Origin: Annona cherimola | Taxonomy: Eukaryota; Streptophyta; Magnoliopsida; Magnoliales; Annonaceae | Assembly (NCBI GenBank): GCA_030490835.1 | Contig: CM059972.1 | Coordinates: 94,101,137 to 94,165,136 of the forward strand | Direction of reading: 5' to 3' | DNA length: 64,000 nucleotides | Shown: one piece after another, positions 54,458 through 64,000 of the stretch | Layout of the letters: each line of letters starts with the position of its first letter | Position numbering within the stretch: the stretch's first letter is position 1 | Notes under the pieces: generated by a model | Told to the model about the DNA's origin: nothing | The model's input: the letters and a program-made list of their open reading frames with translations, nothing else | The model's database searches: none | Made by a program: the position numbers and the translations under genes

Positions 54458-57035
54458 GAAACTTGTGAAAATATTCGAGCTTGATGAAACTTGATTAAAT
54501 GAATTATACTAAATGCAGTGGATTGAGTAAATTTTGATTTCTTTATCGACGCCTCATTTAATTATTGTGCATCTTAACTAGAGTGCAATATGATAAACCC
54601 TTCTATATCTTTTTAATTAATGGCTTAGCGTCTGACATTGTGTCTTGTATTGTTGACATTATTAATTTCATTCCAAACATTTATATTCTAATATTTAAAT
54701 GCATATATATTAATCATACCCAAAATGAAATGAAATAGAATCATTAGTAGAAATTCAACTTTTTTCCAAAAAAAAATAAACGCATAAAAATCTACAGTAA
54801 AAGATTCGCTGTGTGCAGATGCAGTACAGTCGCCGGATGTACCACTCTCGGATTTGGTGGCCTCCGGTTTTTTTTTTTTTTTGACAGGCATTTATATACT
54901 TCACCGTAACTCAATACTGAATTCAAAGCACATTTATAACTTTCACACAATTAAGGAAAATTTTTTAATAACACCTCACATGAAGGAAAATTACAAATAC
55001 TTTCACTAAAGGAAAAAAAAAAAAAAAATTCGAACATCATGTGAGTCGAACTTATGATCAGCGAACAATAAACTAGCGAAAGTTACCACAGGCTACACCG
55101 CTTGTCATTCCCAATTATTTAGCATACAAAATATGTAATTTGTGGTGCCTTCCAAAGTGGAAAGGCCGACTGGCCCATTGGTTTACCTTTTAGGTGGGAA
55201 ACTAATTTCCGCGTGATTTTCAAATTTTCCTACTAATTATAATGGTAAATATACTCTAAAAAATAGTAGAACCTGTAATTTTCGACTATTTGCAAACATT
55301 CTCATTACATTAAATTCCGTGAAGAAATCATAAAAAATACTTTTAAATTTTCAAAATTGAGTCATCTTTCTCCCCTGGAATGCTTTATCAAGATACTCTG
55401 TGTTGTTAATCCACAAATCCTCTTCATTTAAATTATTTTTATTTTCAAATACTATGGAATTGAAATATTTAAGCTACTCAGTTTTGATATTCTTTTTAAA
55501 AATACATTGATGGTGAAAACTTTTTAAATATTATTTTCCTAAAATTTTTACTTAATTACTTGTTCTTATTAATGATGGTGAAGATAATTTCTTAAGCCAT
55601 TTGTTTAAATAAATTTGAAGATAACATAATATATTTACTTTAATGGATGGAGCGGATTTCCACCAATCATCAGGGTGCAGTGGGCCAAAATAGATAATAT
55701 TTCATCAAAATGAGTTTTATAAAAGCAGGGTTCTTGGTCGAAATGTTCACGATTAATAAATTGAAACCTTTTGAAAGCATGGGGCATTTTCAAGATTTTA
55801 AATTTTTGGATAAGCTGCAAACTATACGCGGTAATTTTTTACCATTTTCAAAAATTATAAAAGTATATTCGCAATTATGATCAAATAATATAGATATATT
55901 TGAAATAACTCAATTTCCAACCAAAAAAATAACCTAAGTAATAGTAAAATAATAAACACATACTTATGTCGAGAATTGATAGTGATAAAACAAATGGACT
56001 TTTTAAGGAAAATCAAACAGAGTTATTATGGTTGTTAAAATATAAAAATTATCTTTCTTAATTACTCGTTTATTATCCTTTTTCTCTCTTTAAAAATAAA
56101 AAACATTTACAAATATATAAAATGCTCAATATTCTCACAGTAGTAACTTAAGTTAGCGAAAGATCCAGTAATGGAAAAGTTTATTTTTCTACTCTCTTAT
56201 ACTGTTCTATCATGTTAAATGGTTCTTCAATACATGCAATGGAAAAGATCCAGTGGCAAATCGTAAATAAAAAAGAGTAATATTAAAAATGTGTGATAAG
56301 ATTGGGAGATGAACAACTAAAATGTATGAATTAACTGAATGGCCAGAATAAGTCTTTGAAATATAAATAAGAATGAAAATTATCATTATTAAGGTGGTAA
56401 ATTGTCACATTATTTTATAAGATTATAAAGAAAGATGATTAACACACTTCAACAATATAAAGCCTTAGGCGATTTGATGGAAATTGATTAGCCTAAAAGT
56501 CTTGCCTCATTCACACGTCTTTGGAGTTACCATAATTAATTCGGCAACTGATTTTATTTTTTTTAGCGCATGCATTCTGCCAAGGCCTAACCTCTTTTTG
56601 CCTGGCGCATGTAAAATCAGATTTTTCTTAAAAAATTATAATTATAAATGTCATCACCTGTGTCAATGCAATGAAAAGAAAATATCATTGTTAGTCTTCG
56701 GATAAACATCACACCAGATGGGAAATTTTCTAACATAAAGTGGAAAACAGGGCCAAGAGGTGGTAGAGGCGTTCAGGTAAGAAAGTTGGAAAATTGTCGC
56801 ATTCTTAAACGTTCACGTGTTTTGGCAGTGGGCCACCCCAGGGACCAGGCTTGATTTGACGCATCAACCTGGAGCCCTTATCCTCCACTCTGGCATTATG
56901 TAATTGGCCCCGTTAGATGTGGCATGTGAGAGTTGGGAAACGTAGTACATAAATTAGAAAAGCAGTTTTTGGAAGATTAGAAAAGTGTTTTTTTCTTTTT
57001 TTTTCCTTTTCACGGGAATGAAAATTTTTCATTCC
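54458..57035. other. Intergenic, nothing recognised
   Basis: AT-rich, with poly(T) and poly(A) tracts (54868-54885, 55011-55028). There are scattered short ORFs without motifs. No gene or clear repeat ends. Confidence 0.3.
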
Positions 57036-57039
57036 TTTT

Positions 57040-57250
57040 TTATTAGTATTATACAATATAAAATCAGATATTACAAATTAAGCTCATTCGTAATGAAGAC
57101 AACAAACTCTCATTAATTCTAAGGGAAGACACCTAGCTCTCGTTTATAATCCCGGGAGACCAACGACTCCCAAACTAATAACTGGGACACCAACTGCTCG
57201 AAAATCCACTATTTGATGTTCGAACCCAACACACAGTGGCATGAAAGGCC
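57040..57250 (-). mobile_element. SINE-like sequence, minus strand
   Basis: On the minus strand it carries a B-box-like GGGTTCGAACATC (about 57217-57229) and the 'TTTTATATTGTATAATACTAATA' tail seen in related copies (52735-53006). Diverged. Confidence 0.45.
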
Positions 57251-57716
57251 TAAATGCACCACTGTGATGGACCATTCTATTCTTATTTATCTTCATCTTA
57301 TCCCATTTGTGAAGTCTCTTCATGTCTTGGATCGAGGATGAAACGAGGATAAGATAAAAAAAAATGTTGTTATGTATTTTTCTATTGTTACATCTCGAAA
57401 TCATGCTTTACTAAAATCTGTTCTCTTATAAAAATTAATTATCCTAGCTAATTTATCTAATTTTTTACTTATTTGATGAATAATATTCATATGAGTTGCG
57501 ATAGGTGATAATAACACTCCTATATGAGAGACAATAGCTCTCCTTGAATCTAACTTGGGATCCTTAACACAAAGATTTTGTGTTAAAACAAAGATCAGGT
57601 ATAAGCACCAACCGCACTATGCGCTTAGGTTTAAGTGTTGTTGTATATTAAGAATGAAAATGTTTGGAGAAGTAGTTTTTATTTTTTTTTGGAATAATAA
57701 AAATATTTTTTACAAT

Positions 57717-57991
57717 GTGCTTGGAAAGTAATAAAACTTTCGGATGAAAAATTTTTAGTATAAAAATTTTTTAAATCAGAAAAAATCATACAATATGATA
57801 AGGTTACCAATGAGGAGTAAAGGAAATAAGTTAAAAATAAATAAGTAAGTTGTACAGATAATTATATATAAATGATTAAAAATTAAAATAGTTACATAAG
57901 AAAATATAAAAAAATGATTAAAAAATAAAGTAAATGTAGAGAGTGAAAATTTTTTATTTAAAAAGTTTCAGATGCAAACAAATATACCCCC
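57717..57991. mobile_element. Tourist-type MITE, diverged
   Basis: 'GTGCTTGGAAAGTAATAAAACTTTCGGATGAAAA' through 'CAAACAAATATACCCCC'. The family interior is recognisable ('AAGTTGTACAGATAATTATATATAAATGATTAAAAATTA'). Confidence 0.55.
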
Positions 57992-60080
57992 AAAATAAAA
58001 AGTTACGTTCTATCTCCCTCCCCATCGCATCCAAGTTGATGCACATATCAAGCGTGGGCCATGCGACGAAACCATGGAGTCAGGAAAGACTTTCTGCCAG
58101 TGGGGAACGCTTCGTTTTTCCCAAACGTCTCTTGTTCTTCTTTTTTATTTAAGGGGAATACTTCTAGAGTTCTACCCCTGTATTTTGGTTAAGGGGAAAT
58201 ACTTCTACAGTTCTACCCCCTATATTTCTAAATTATAAATCTAAACCCTACCAAATGTTGACTTAGATCGAAACCGACCTTAATTTCATAACGCGAAAGT
58301 GATTCACTGTCGCAATAGACATGAATTACAACAGTTGGAGAACTGTTGCACGAAGGTTAGCCTACACACTAAAATAGCATGCTACCATCATAAAATAACT
58401 GTTGCAATTACTGTCGTGATCCGTATTCCGGTCGCCAATCGCCATACGCATATAGGACCCGTGTGGTCTGCACGCGCCCGCGAAAGGCCACTCACAAGCG
58501 AGCGAATCGCAGCTGCATGGATATGATAGAGGAGGAAGATTTTCATACGATAGCGGATAAGAAGCGGAGGACAGTCCAAGAAACGTCGCGTCGACCTGTC
58601 TCTCTCTCCCGCAAAATATTTGAATTCTTTTTTCACGGTTTTGGTCGGAAGTCATAACACTCACAACCTGTCTAAAAAGGATGGGGTCCACACCGGGAAA
58701 AAACGCAAGTCGATGGATGGAGGATGTCAAATGATTAATGCCCACCAACAAGAAGATTAATATTTCTTTAAGGCAAAAAAAAATAGAGAGAGTTGTCTAG
58801 CTAATAATAATAGAATGCTGAATCAGTTTTGGAGTTGGAGAGGTGGGATTGTCTTCATGTGATCCTTGGTGTTGGCTCACCATGACTGTTTCTTTAAAAA
58901 GAAAAGAAAAAATGGGTTGGATTCAGCTCCAATGTCTAATAATCAAACCTTGAGTTGAGTTTGAATTCTTAGGTCTCAACCTCTACTATATAAACCAACG
59001 CCATCGAATAAAAGTGTATAATTGGATTAGCGTAAATCTATATATGACATGGCGAACACAACCTAGTTTTTGGCTGTTCAGGGTTGGAATTTTCGTTCTA
59101 CCAAATTCGTATGATCCATTTAAACAAATGGATTGTCATGAATTAAGATCTTTCGGCTTGTCAATCCCACAATCCAACCATTTAACCCAGTAACCTCTAT
59201 AACTGGTTTACAATTCATAAAATAAAGAATAATTTTTCCTAATGCTAATTTTGCGGAGTATGTATAATCATTAACAATGGAATCAACATTATAATCAAGA
59301 GTAAATATAAAAGTTGATCTGTTAAATTCAAATAAATCATTTGCATTAAAAGCTTTTGTTGATTATTTACTATTATATTTTATATGGTTATTTCTATTTT
59401 TATTCAACTCCTTTTCAACCTATTAACAACTCATTTTACCAACTCGTTATTAATAACTTGCAACATAATTCATTTAGTTTAAATAGATTGGGGTTAGGGT
59501 TGATGTTTTAATAACCGGGTTATAAAATCAAGCTCATGAGAAATGCACTTTTTATTTTAAAAATTTTAAAAACTATGTAGATAAGTAAAAGGGCAAATCC
59601 ACATATAGCCACAAAATTTATCCTTAATTTCACATATATCCACAGACTTTAAAAATATTTCTCATACCTACAAATGTTCATCTTAATTTAAAATATGGAT
59701 GTTATTAGGAATCTATTAAATGTGTTGTTAATCTCCCTATAAAATCTTATGATAAAAGACTTATTTTAAAATGAAGATACTTCTAAGAAACCCCGCTTTT
59801 ATAAAACTCTCATTTTTAATATCTGGACGATTGATGAAAATTTCACTCTATTTATTATGTTTAGCATTATTTATATTATCATAGAAACTCTTTTATTTGT
59901 CTAATATCACTGTATATGTGTCACATCTACAAATGTATAAAATCAATATAATAAAATAATTTAATATTAAATATCAATTTTTTATTCAATGTTATATATC
60001 ATTTTTAATTATTATTTTCAACATCTAAACCATCTAAAATATCACTTGTATTTGTATAAATGATTTTGTAAAGTACTATT
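57992..60080. other. Intergenic, nothing recognised
   Basis: A GC-richer patch at 58270-58660 has overlapping ORFs on both strands but no motif. The remainder is AT-rich. No gene supported. Confidence 0.3.
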
Positions 60081-60083
60081 AAG

Positions 60084-60202
60084 TTGTGGAGAAATAATTA
60101 AAAATTATATAAGAATATGTGAAAATAATTTTAAAAAGTGAGAATTGTGAAGAGCAAAGTGTTTCAAATTTAAAAGTTTTTATAATGGCCAAACAAAACC
60201 TT
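60084..60202. mobile_element. Tourist-type MITE fragment (right half)
   Basis: The family right half 'GAGAAATAATTAAAAATTATATAAGAATATGTGAAAA' ends GGCCAAACAAAACC. The left half is missing. Confidence 0.4.
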
Positions 60203-60469
60203 ATAAAAATTTTCAACAGTTTCGTTTTGCTTATTTCATTTTTAAAAGTTTACGTCCATCATGCACATTGATTGCACCGGTGCGGTTGCCCCTGTTAATG
60301 ATCCGCGTCGGCGATGGATAGTTAGATATCGGCTATGCATCTGCATTCTGAGCCCTTATCAGTTTTACATAGTCGGAAAAGCATCTAAAACCTAAAAGGT
60401 GCATCTTTCCAAGCATAGTGTCATTGAGAAGCTAATGAATAAGGAATATTCTATTACTAATGATATTTT

Positions 60470-61510
60470 AAGTATCAAGTTTGTGAACTTGTGTGAAAAT
60501 CTATTTGTGATCGATTTTGATGATGACAAAAGATGTAATTTTGTGCTCTGGAATTTGATTTCGTAAATTTGTACTTAGTGCTCTTGGATAGGATTTTGAA
60601 AAGTATTGTGTGTTTGTAGAATTATCATTTTGAGTTTATCATACTAATTGTGATAAGATTCAACTTGAAATAATCATGGAATATGCTCTTTGAGATGTGC
60701 TTAATCTTGAATTAAGATTGGTTTATTTATTTAAGCTTATCTTGAGTAGATTAACATGATTGAAGCTAGACTTTTTCCAAAATTCTTTTTTTTTTTTGCA
60801 AAAAAAGGGGAAAGGTCGACCTTTCGATTTAGAATTCTTGTTGTCTCAACTGGACATTAAAATGTCGACTTTTTGACAGAAAAGTAAACCTTTTCAGGGG
60901 CGGCAGAAACATAATTTTTGAACAATCAAGATACACAAGGAGATCTCTTAAGTTATCTTCTAGATCACAGTTTAAGGGTTCAAAAGGCTTTAAAAGGAAG
61001 ATGTGCGGAAGCTAAAAACGACAAAAGAAAACCTTACCAAGCACGGAAGAGTGAAGAATTCAAACTTGCTCATTTGTGAAGAACACTCTTCAAGAAAAGT
61101 TGCTCTCAAGTGAAGTTGTTGCGTTGATTCAAAGCTTCAAGTTCTCATTCAAATGTTGATTATGCTACTATTGCAGATGTGCTAAACCAATTTGCTTTTT
61201 ATTTAAAATTTTGTTCTTTGTATTACCTTGGTGTTGATGGTGATCAAACCAAAAGGAAGTGAATCAAAGTGTCAATTACTTCACGAGCCTATCTGAAGCT
61301 TAGTACCAATCCAGAAGACAATTGAACAAACTATACCATTGTAACTTATGTGTTAAAGTCAACTAGTGGAACCCAAGTCGTCGTGCTTGGAGAGTTGAGT
61401 AGGATAGGGAGATCCAAACCATTATATGTGTTCTTGTCTTATGGTTTGATTTCATTATCGTGGTTTGTATTTTTGCTCGATTCACATTATTTTGCCAAAG
61501 TTCTTTAAGT
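60470..61510 (+). mobile_element. Probable Ty1/copia (SIRE-like) LTR, degraded
   Basis: Features seen in SIRE-type LTRs occur in order: 'GTGATCGATTTTGATGATGACAAA' near the start, 'GGTCGACCTTTCG' and 'AATGTCGACTTTTTGACAG' in the middle, and 'GGGAGATCCAAACCATTATATGTGTTCTTG' near the end. There is no internal domain or second LTR, so it may be a solo LTR. The ends are approximate. Confidence 0.4.
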
Positions 61511-61640
61511 AGCCATCACATGTGACCCAACAAAGTTTTTTCTATTCATATCAAACGGACTCTTAATTTGGTATAATTTATTTAGATCACTCCAAGTTTT
61601 TTAGCCAATACTTATTTTTCTATAAGAAGTGGTATAACTA

Positions 61641-61914
61641 TTGTGTTTAAGACGTAATAAAACTTTTAGATGAAAGACTTTTGGTGTAAAAGTTATTAAA
61701 TTTGAATAGAATGATATGATATAGTATGGGTAATGATGATGAGTAAAGAGAATAAATTTAAAATATATTGGTTAGTTATGTGAGTAGTTTTGTAGAAATG
61801 ATTAGAAAGTATGGTAGTTATACAGGAAAATGTGAAAAATGAGTAAAAATATGATAGTTCTGGAGAGTGAAAAGTTTCAGCTTGACATTTTTGTTCTCAT
61901 TGGGAAACACACCC
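61641..61914. mobile_element. Tourist-type MITE
   Basis: 'TTGTGTTTAAGACGTAATAAAACTTTTAGATGAAAG' to 'TGGGAAACACACCC', with the full family interior. Confidence 0.6.
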
Positions 61915-62590
61915 ATAAATGATCTAATCTCCCCCACCGCTAAAATCATTTCCTTTCTATATTCTTTTTTTTAAAAAAAAAATCTTTCCTGCCAAGTAAA
62001 CAACATAAAAAATTGACTTACATGATTTTTGTGAGTGTATTCCATATCTATATATTTAACTTGCATAAATCTTGGTACAAAATAGTTTAAGCAATAACAA
62101 TAGAGATAAGTAGGATTGGCCAGGTTGCTCCTTTCATACAACACAAACTTGACAGAAATATAAACACGTAAATAGAAGTTTTTGATGTTAAGAAAATAAT
62201 AATTCTTGTTAATATCTTATGCATATACATGAATTATGAGATACGTGAGGAGTAAGCATTGCGCAGGAGTCTGGCTAAGTATACATGTAACCATTCCATA
62301 TTCGTATAATGATATAAACAAGGTCAGCCCACGCGCCAAAATTGCCTGCGTAATGTGGTCCAGAATCAGGCACGTCCATCCATCAGTCGTTACAGAATTG
62401 CAGGGTCAAGATTCTCCACATTTACCGATGGGGACAACAACGTTAACCTATTCGCTGACCCGTATCTCAGTTCTCTCGGCAGCCAAGAATCTCTAAAGGT
62501 GGTATTGACCCCAAAATAGATCTGGTCCCATGCAGCAGCTACCTTCGTCGTCAAAGATGTATGGTTGAAAATGGCCGTAAGTGATTCTGG
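61915..62590. other. Intergenic; GC-richer patch at 62236-62540
   Basis: The patch has an 86-residue open frame (62236-62496) without motifs. It may be promoter-proximal DNA of a gene outside the window or a fragment. Nothing firm. Confidence 0.25.
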
Positions 62591-62599
62591 GTTATCAAC

Positions 62600-62890
62600 T
62601 TGTTAGCCCCGGGCTAGCTTGTATATATTGGCCTCGGCAAATATATATTTTTTTTATTTTCTTATAACAAGTGTTTTAATTGACATACCAAATTTTAATA
62701 CCATTTTTTGAGAGGTAGGTATTTTACATTCATCTCAATTTTAATACCATTTGGGCGTGTGTGTATTTTTTATTTTTAAAAAGTCAAATTTTTTGGGAGT
62801 GAAAGTGACTTAAATACACACAAAATGTATAAAGTTTAAATATACTTGAAAAAATATTTCATAAAAATACACCTTCCGGCATTTGATAAC
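62600..62890. repeat. Decayed element related to the Mutator-like foldbacks, tentative
   Basis: Begins TTGTTAGCCCCGGGCTAG, close to the GTTAGTCCGGGCTAA terminus of 50014. Inside are repeated 'CAATTTTAATACCATTT' blocks and inverted 'AAATACACACAAAATG'. No clear right end. Confidence 0.3.
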
Positions 62891-63094
62891 CAGACATAGC
62901 CCATTGATTCCACTTGTTTTTCACCTTTTAGCCATCTAGCTGAACAACTCATGTTGCTAGGTTCAAGGTGTTAATGAATTGGGTCAGCTTGCCGGCGCAC
63001 TTGTCCAAACCATTTGTAGGCAAACTAGAGTTGATTTTTTAATTAAACGAGTTTCAACTTGTTAGTTCATCCGCTGATTTACTTAAATAAATAA

Positions 63095-63260
63095 TTAATG
63101 AGCCCCGGGTGCTAAGAGAGCTAGCATGCATCCGAGGGACATTGCAAAATAAAAAATAAATATGTAAAAGTATTATAAAATGGCGAAATTTAGTATATGT
63201 ATTAAATACACTTAAGAAAATATATTTATGAAGAAAAATTAAAAAAGTAAAATAAACTGA
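63095..63260. repeat. Half-element of the Mutator-like foldback family
   Basis: 'GTATTAAATACACTTAAGAAAA..ATTTATGAAGAAAAATTAAAAAA' matches the right arm of 50014-50411 (about 50281-50335). It is preceded by GAGCCCCGGGTGCTAAG, another CCGGG-containing terminus-like stretch. Confidence 0.4.
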
Positions 63261-64000
63261 AAAAATTGAATATTGTATAATAAGTTAATATATAATATAT
63301 TGTATAATATCATGATATATGATACATATTGTTAATTTCATTTGAATTGTAATTAGGTTATCATTAGTTTAAGGCTTACTTTGACTCAGGCCAAAAGATA
63401 GCCATGCTCGTGAACTCAAATTCTACCATCTAAAATTCAAAAAATACCAATCTAAACCATTTAAAAATTGAGTGACTTTCGAATTTATGTGATTTTAATA
63501 CTTAATATAGTTTAATAATTTATTATACTTATCTTAAGATATCAAATTATAACATAAGTCCTTGATTGGGAACTTACGTGAGCCACAAATTAAATAAAAT
63601 TCGTTATATTAAATATATCCGCATCAAAAATATTTAGCAATTATAATTATAAAATTTTTAATTAATAAATTTCTATGCTTACCAATCAAATAAAGTTGCC
63701 ACGCAACGTAAATAAAATGGGTAATTTTAAATATCTTAGATGGGTTGAATTCCATTCAAATTTGTTATTACTTAACAATTAAAAGGCCGTGGCGATTGTT
63801 TGAATCATAAACCATAATCCTTAACATTAGAACAAAATTTATTATATGTAATCATCTTTTTCAGGAAAATTTTTTGCTATATTTGATACCAAATGCAATT
63901 AAGTTTTATATTAGTTGTAGACAAAATTTTATTATTATTTATAGTCAAATTTTAATAATTATATCAAACATTATTTGGACTGTATTTGATGTAAAATTTT
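63261..64000. other. Intergenic, AT-rich, nothing recognised
   Basis: Very AT-rich with no ORF, RNA gene or clear repeat end. Confidence 0.3.

Noticed and set aside
58299..58751. Overlapping ORFs of 64-129 residues on both strands
   Set aside because: Mutually overlapping in opposite directions, no motif, no splice sites forming a gene.
1..64000. Search for CRISPR arrays, operons, rRNA or intact tRNA genes
   Set aside because: None seen. The sequence is eukaryotic; the B-box motifs found belong to SINEs, and no cloverleaf tRNA could be traced.

Overview
The window looks like AT-rich nuclear DNA of a flowering plant. It has spliced genes with GT/AG introns, plant-type catalases, and dense plant transposon families (LINE, SINE, Ty3/gypsy, Ty1/copia, hAT, Tourist-type MITEs and Mutator-like foldbacks). 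It also holds endogenous pararetrovirus (Caulimoviridae) sequence. I cannot name the species. The only intact genes I can support are two class III (heme) catalases, both on the minus strand. CAT-A spans 13156-17773 and CAT-B spans 27448-35786. Each has 8 exons of exactly matching lengths (15, 97, 278, 777, 90, 68, 94 and 60 nt) encoding 492 residues, so they are paralogues lying about 9.7 kb apart.

Layout. 1-1360: nested foldback repeats. 1360-6960: a decayed LINE split by a 4.1-kb element (1965-6088). That element has ~205-bp terminal inverted repeats, a perfect 9-bp target duplication and scrambled pararetrovirus coding pieces. 7130-10490: Ty3/gypsy remnant. 11096-12790: MITEs and foldbacks. 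13031-18255: CAT-A with a compact promoter and a MITE just upstream. 18256-27320: non-coding, with a SINE, a foldback and a Mutator-like MITE. 27448-35940: CAT-B, with a 5-kb first intron, nested foldbacks in intron 2 and a duplicated TATA-containing core promoter. 36000-45200: repeats, including a LINE RNase H remnant interrupted by a hAT that itself carries a SINE. 45200-48000: Ty3/gypsy LTR, primer-binding site and gag remnant with a MITE inside. 48000-64000: hAT elements (one nested in another), SINEs, MITEs, a probable Ty1/copia LTR and unassigned AT-rich DNA.

The catalases would remove hydrogen peroxide in peroxisomes. Nothing else in the window forms a pathway with them. The most unusual object is the pararetrovirus-carrying element. 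Its inverted repeats resemble the arms of two ~0.4-kb foldback MITEs elsewhere in the window (24692-25062 and 50014-50411), also flanked by 9-bp duplications. This suggests that viral DNA was captured as cargo by a Mutator-like transposon family. The viral pieces are rearranged and incomplete and cannot represent a functional genome.
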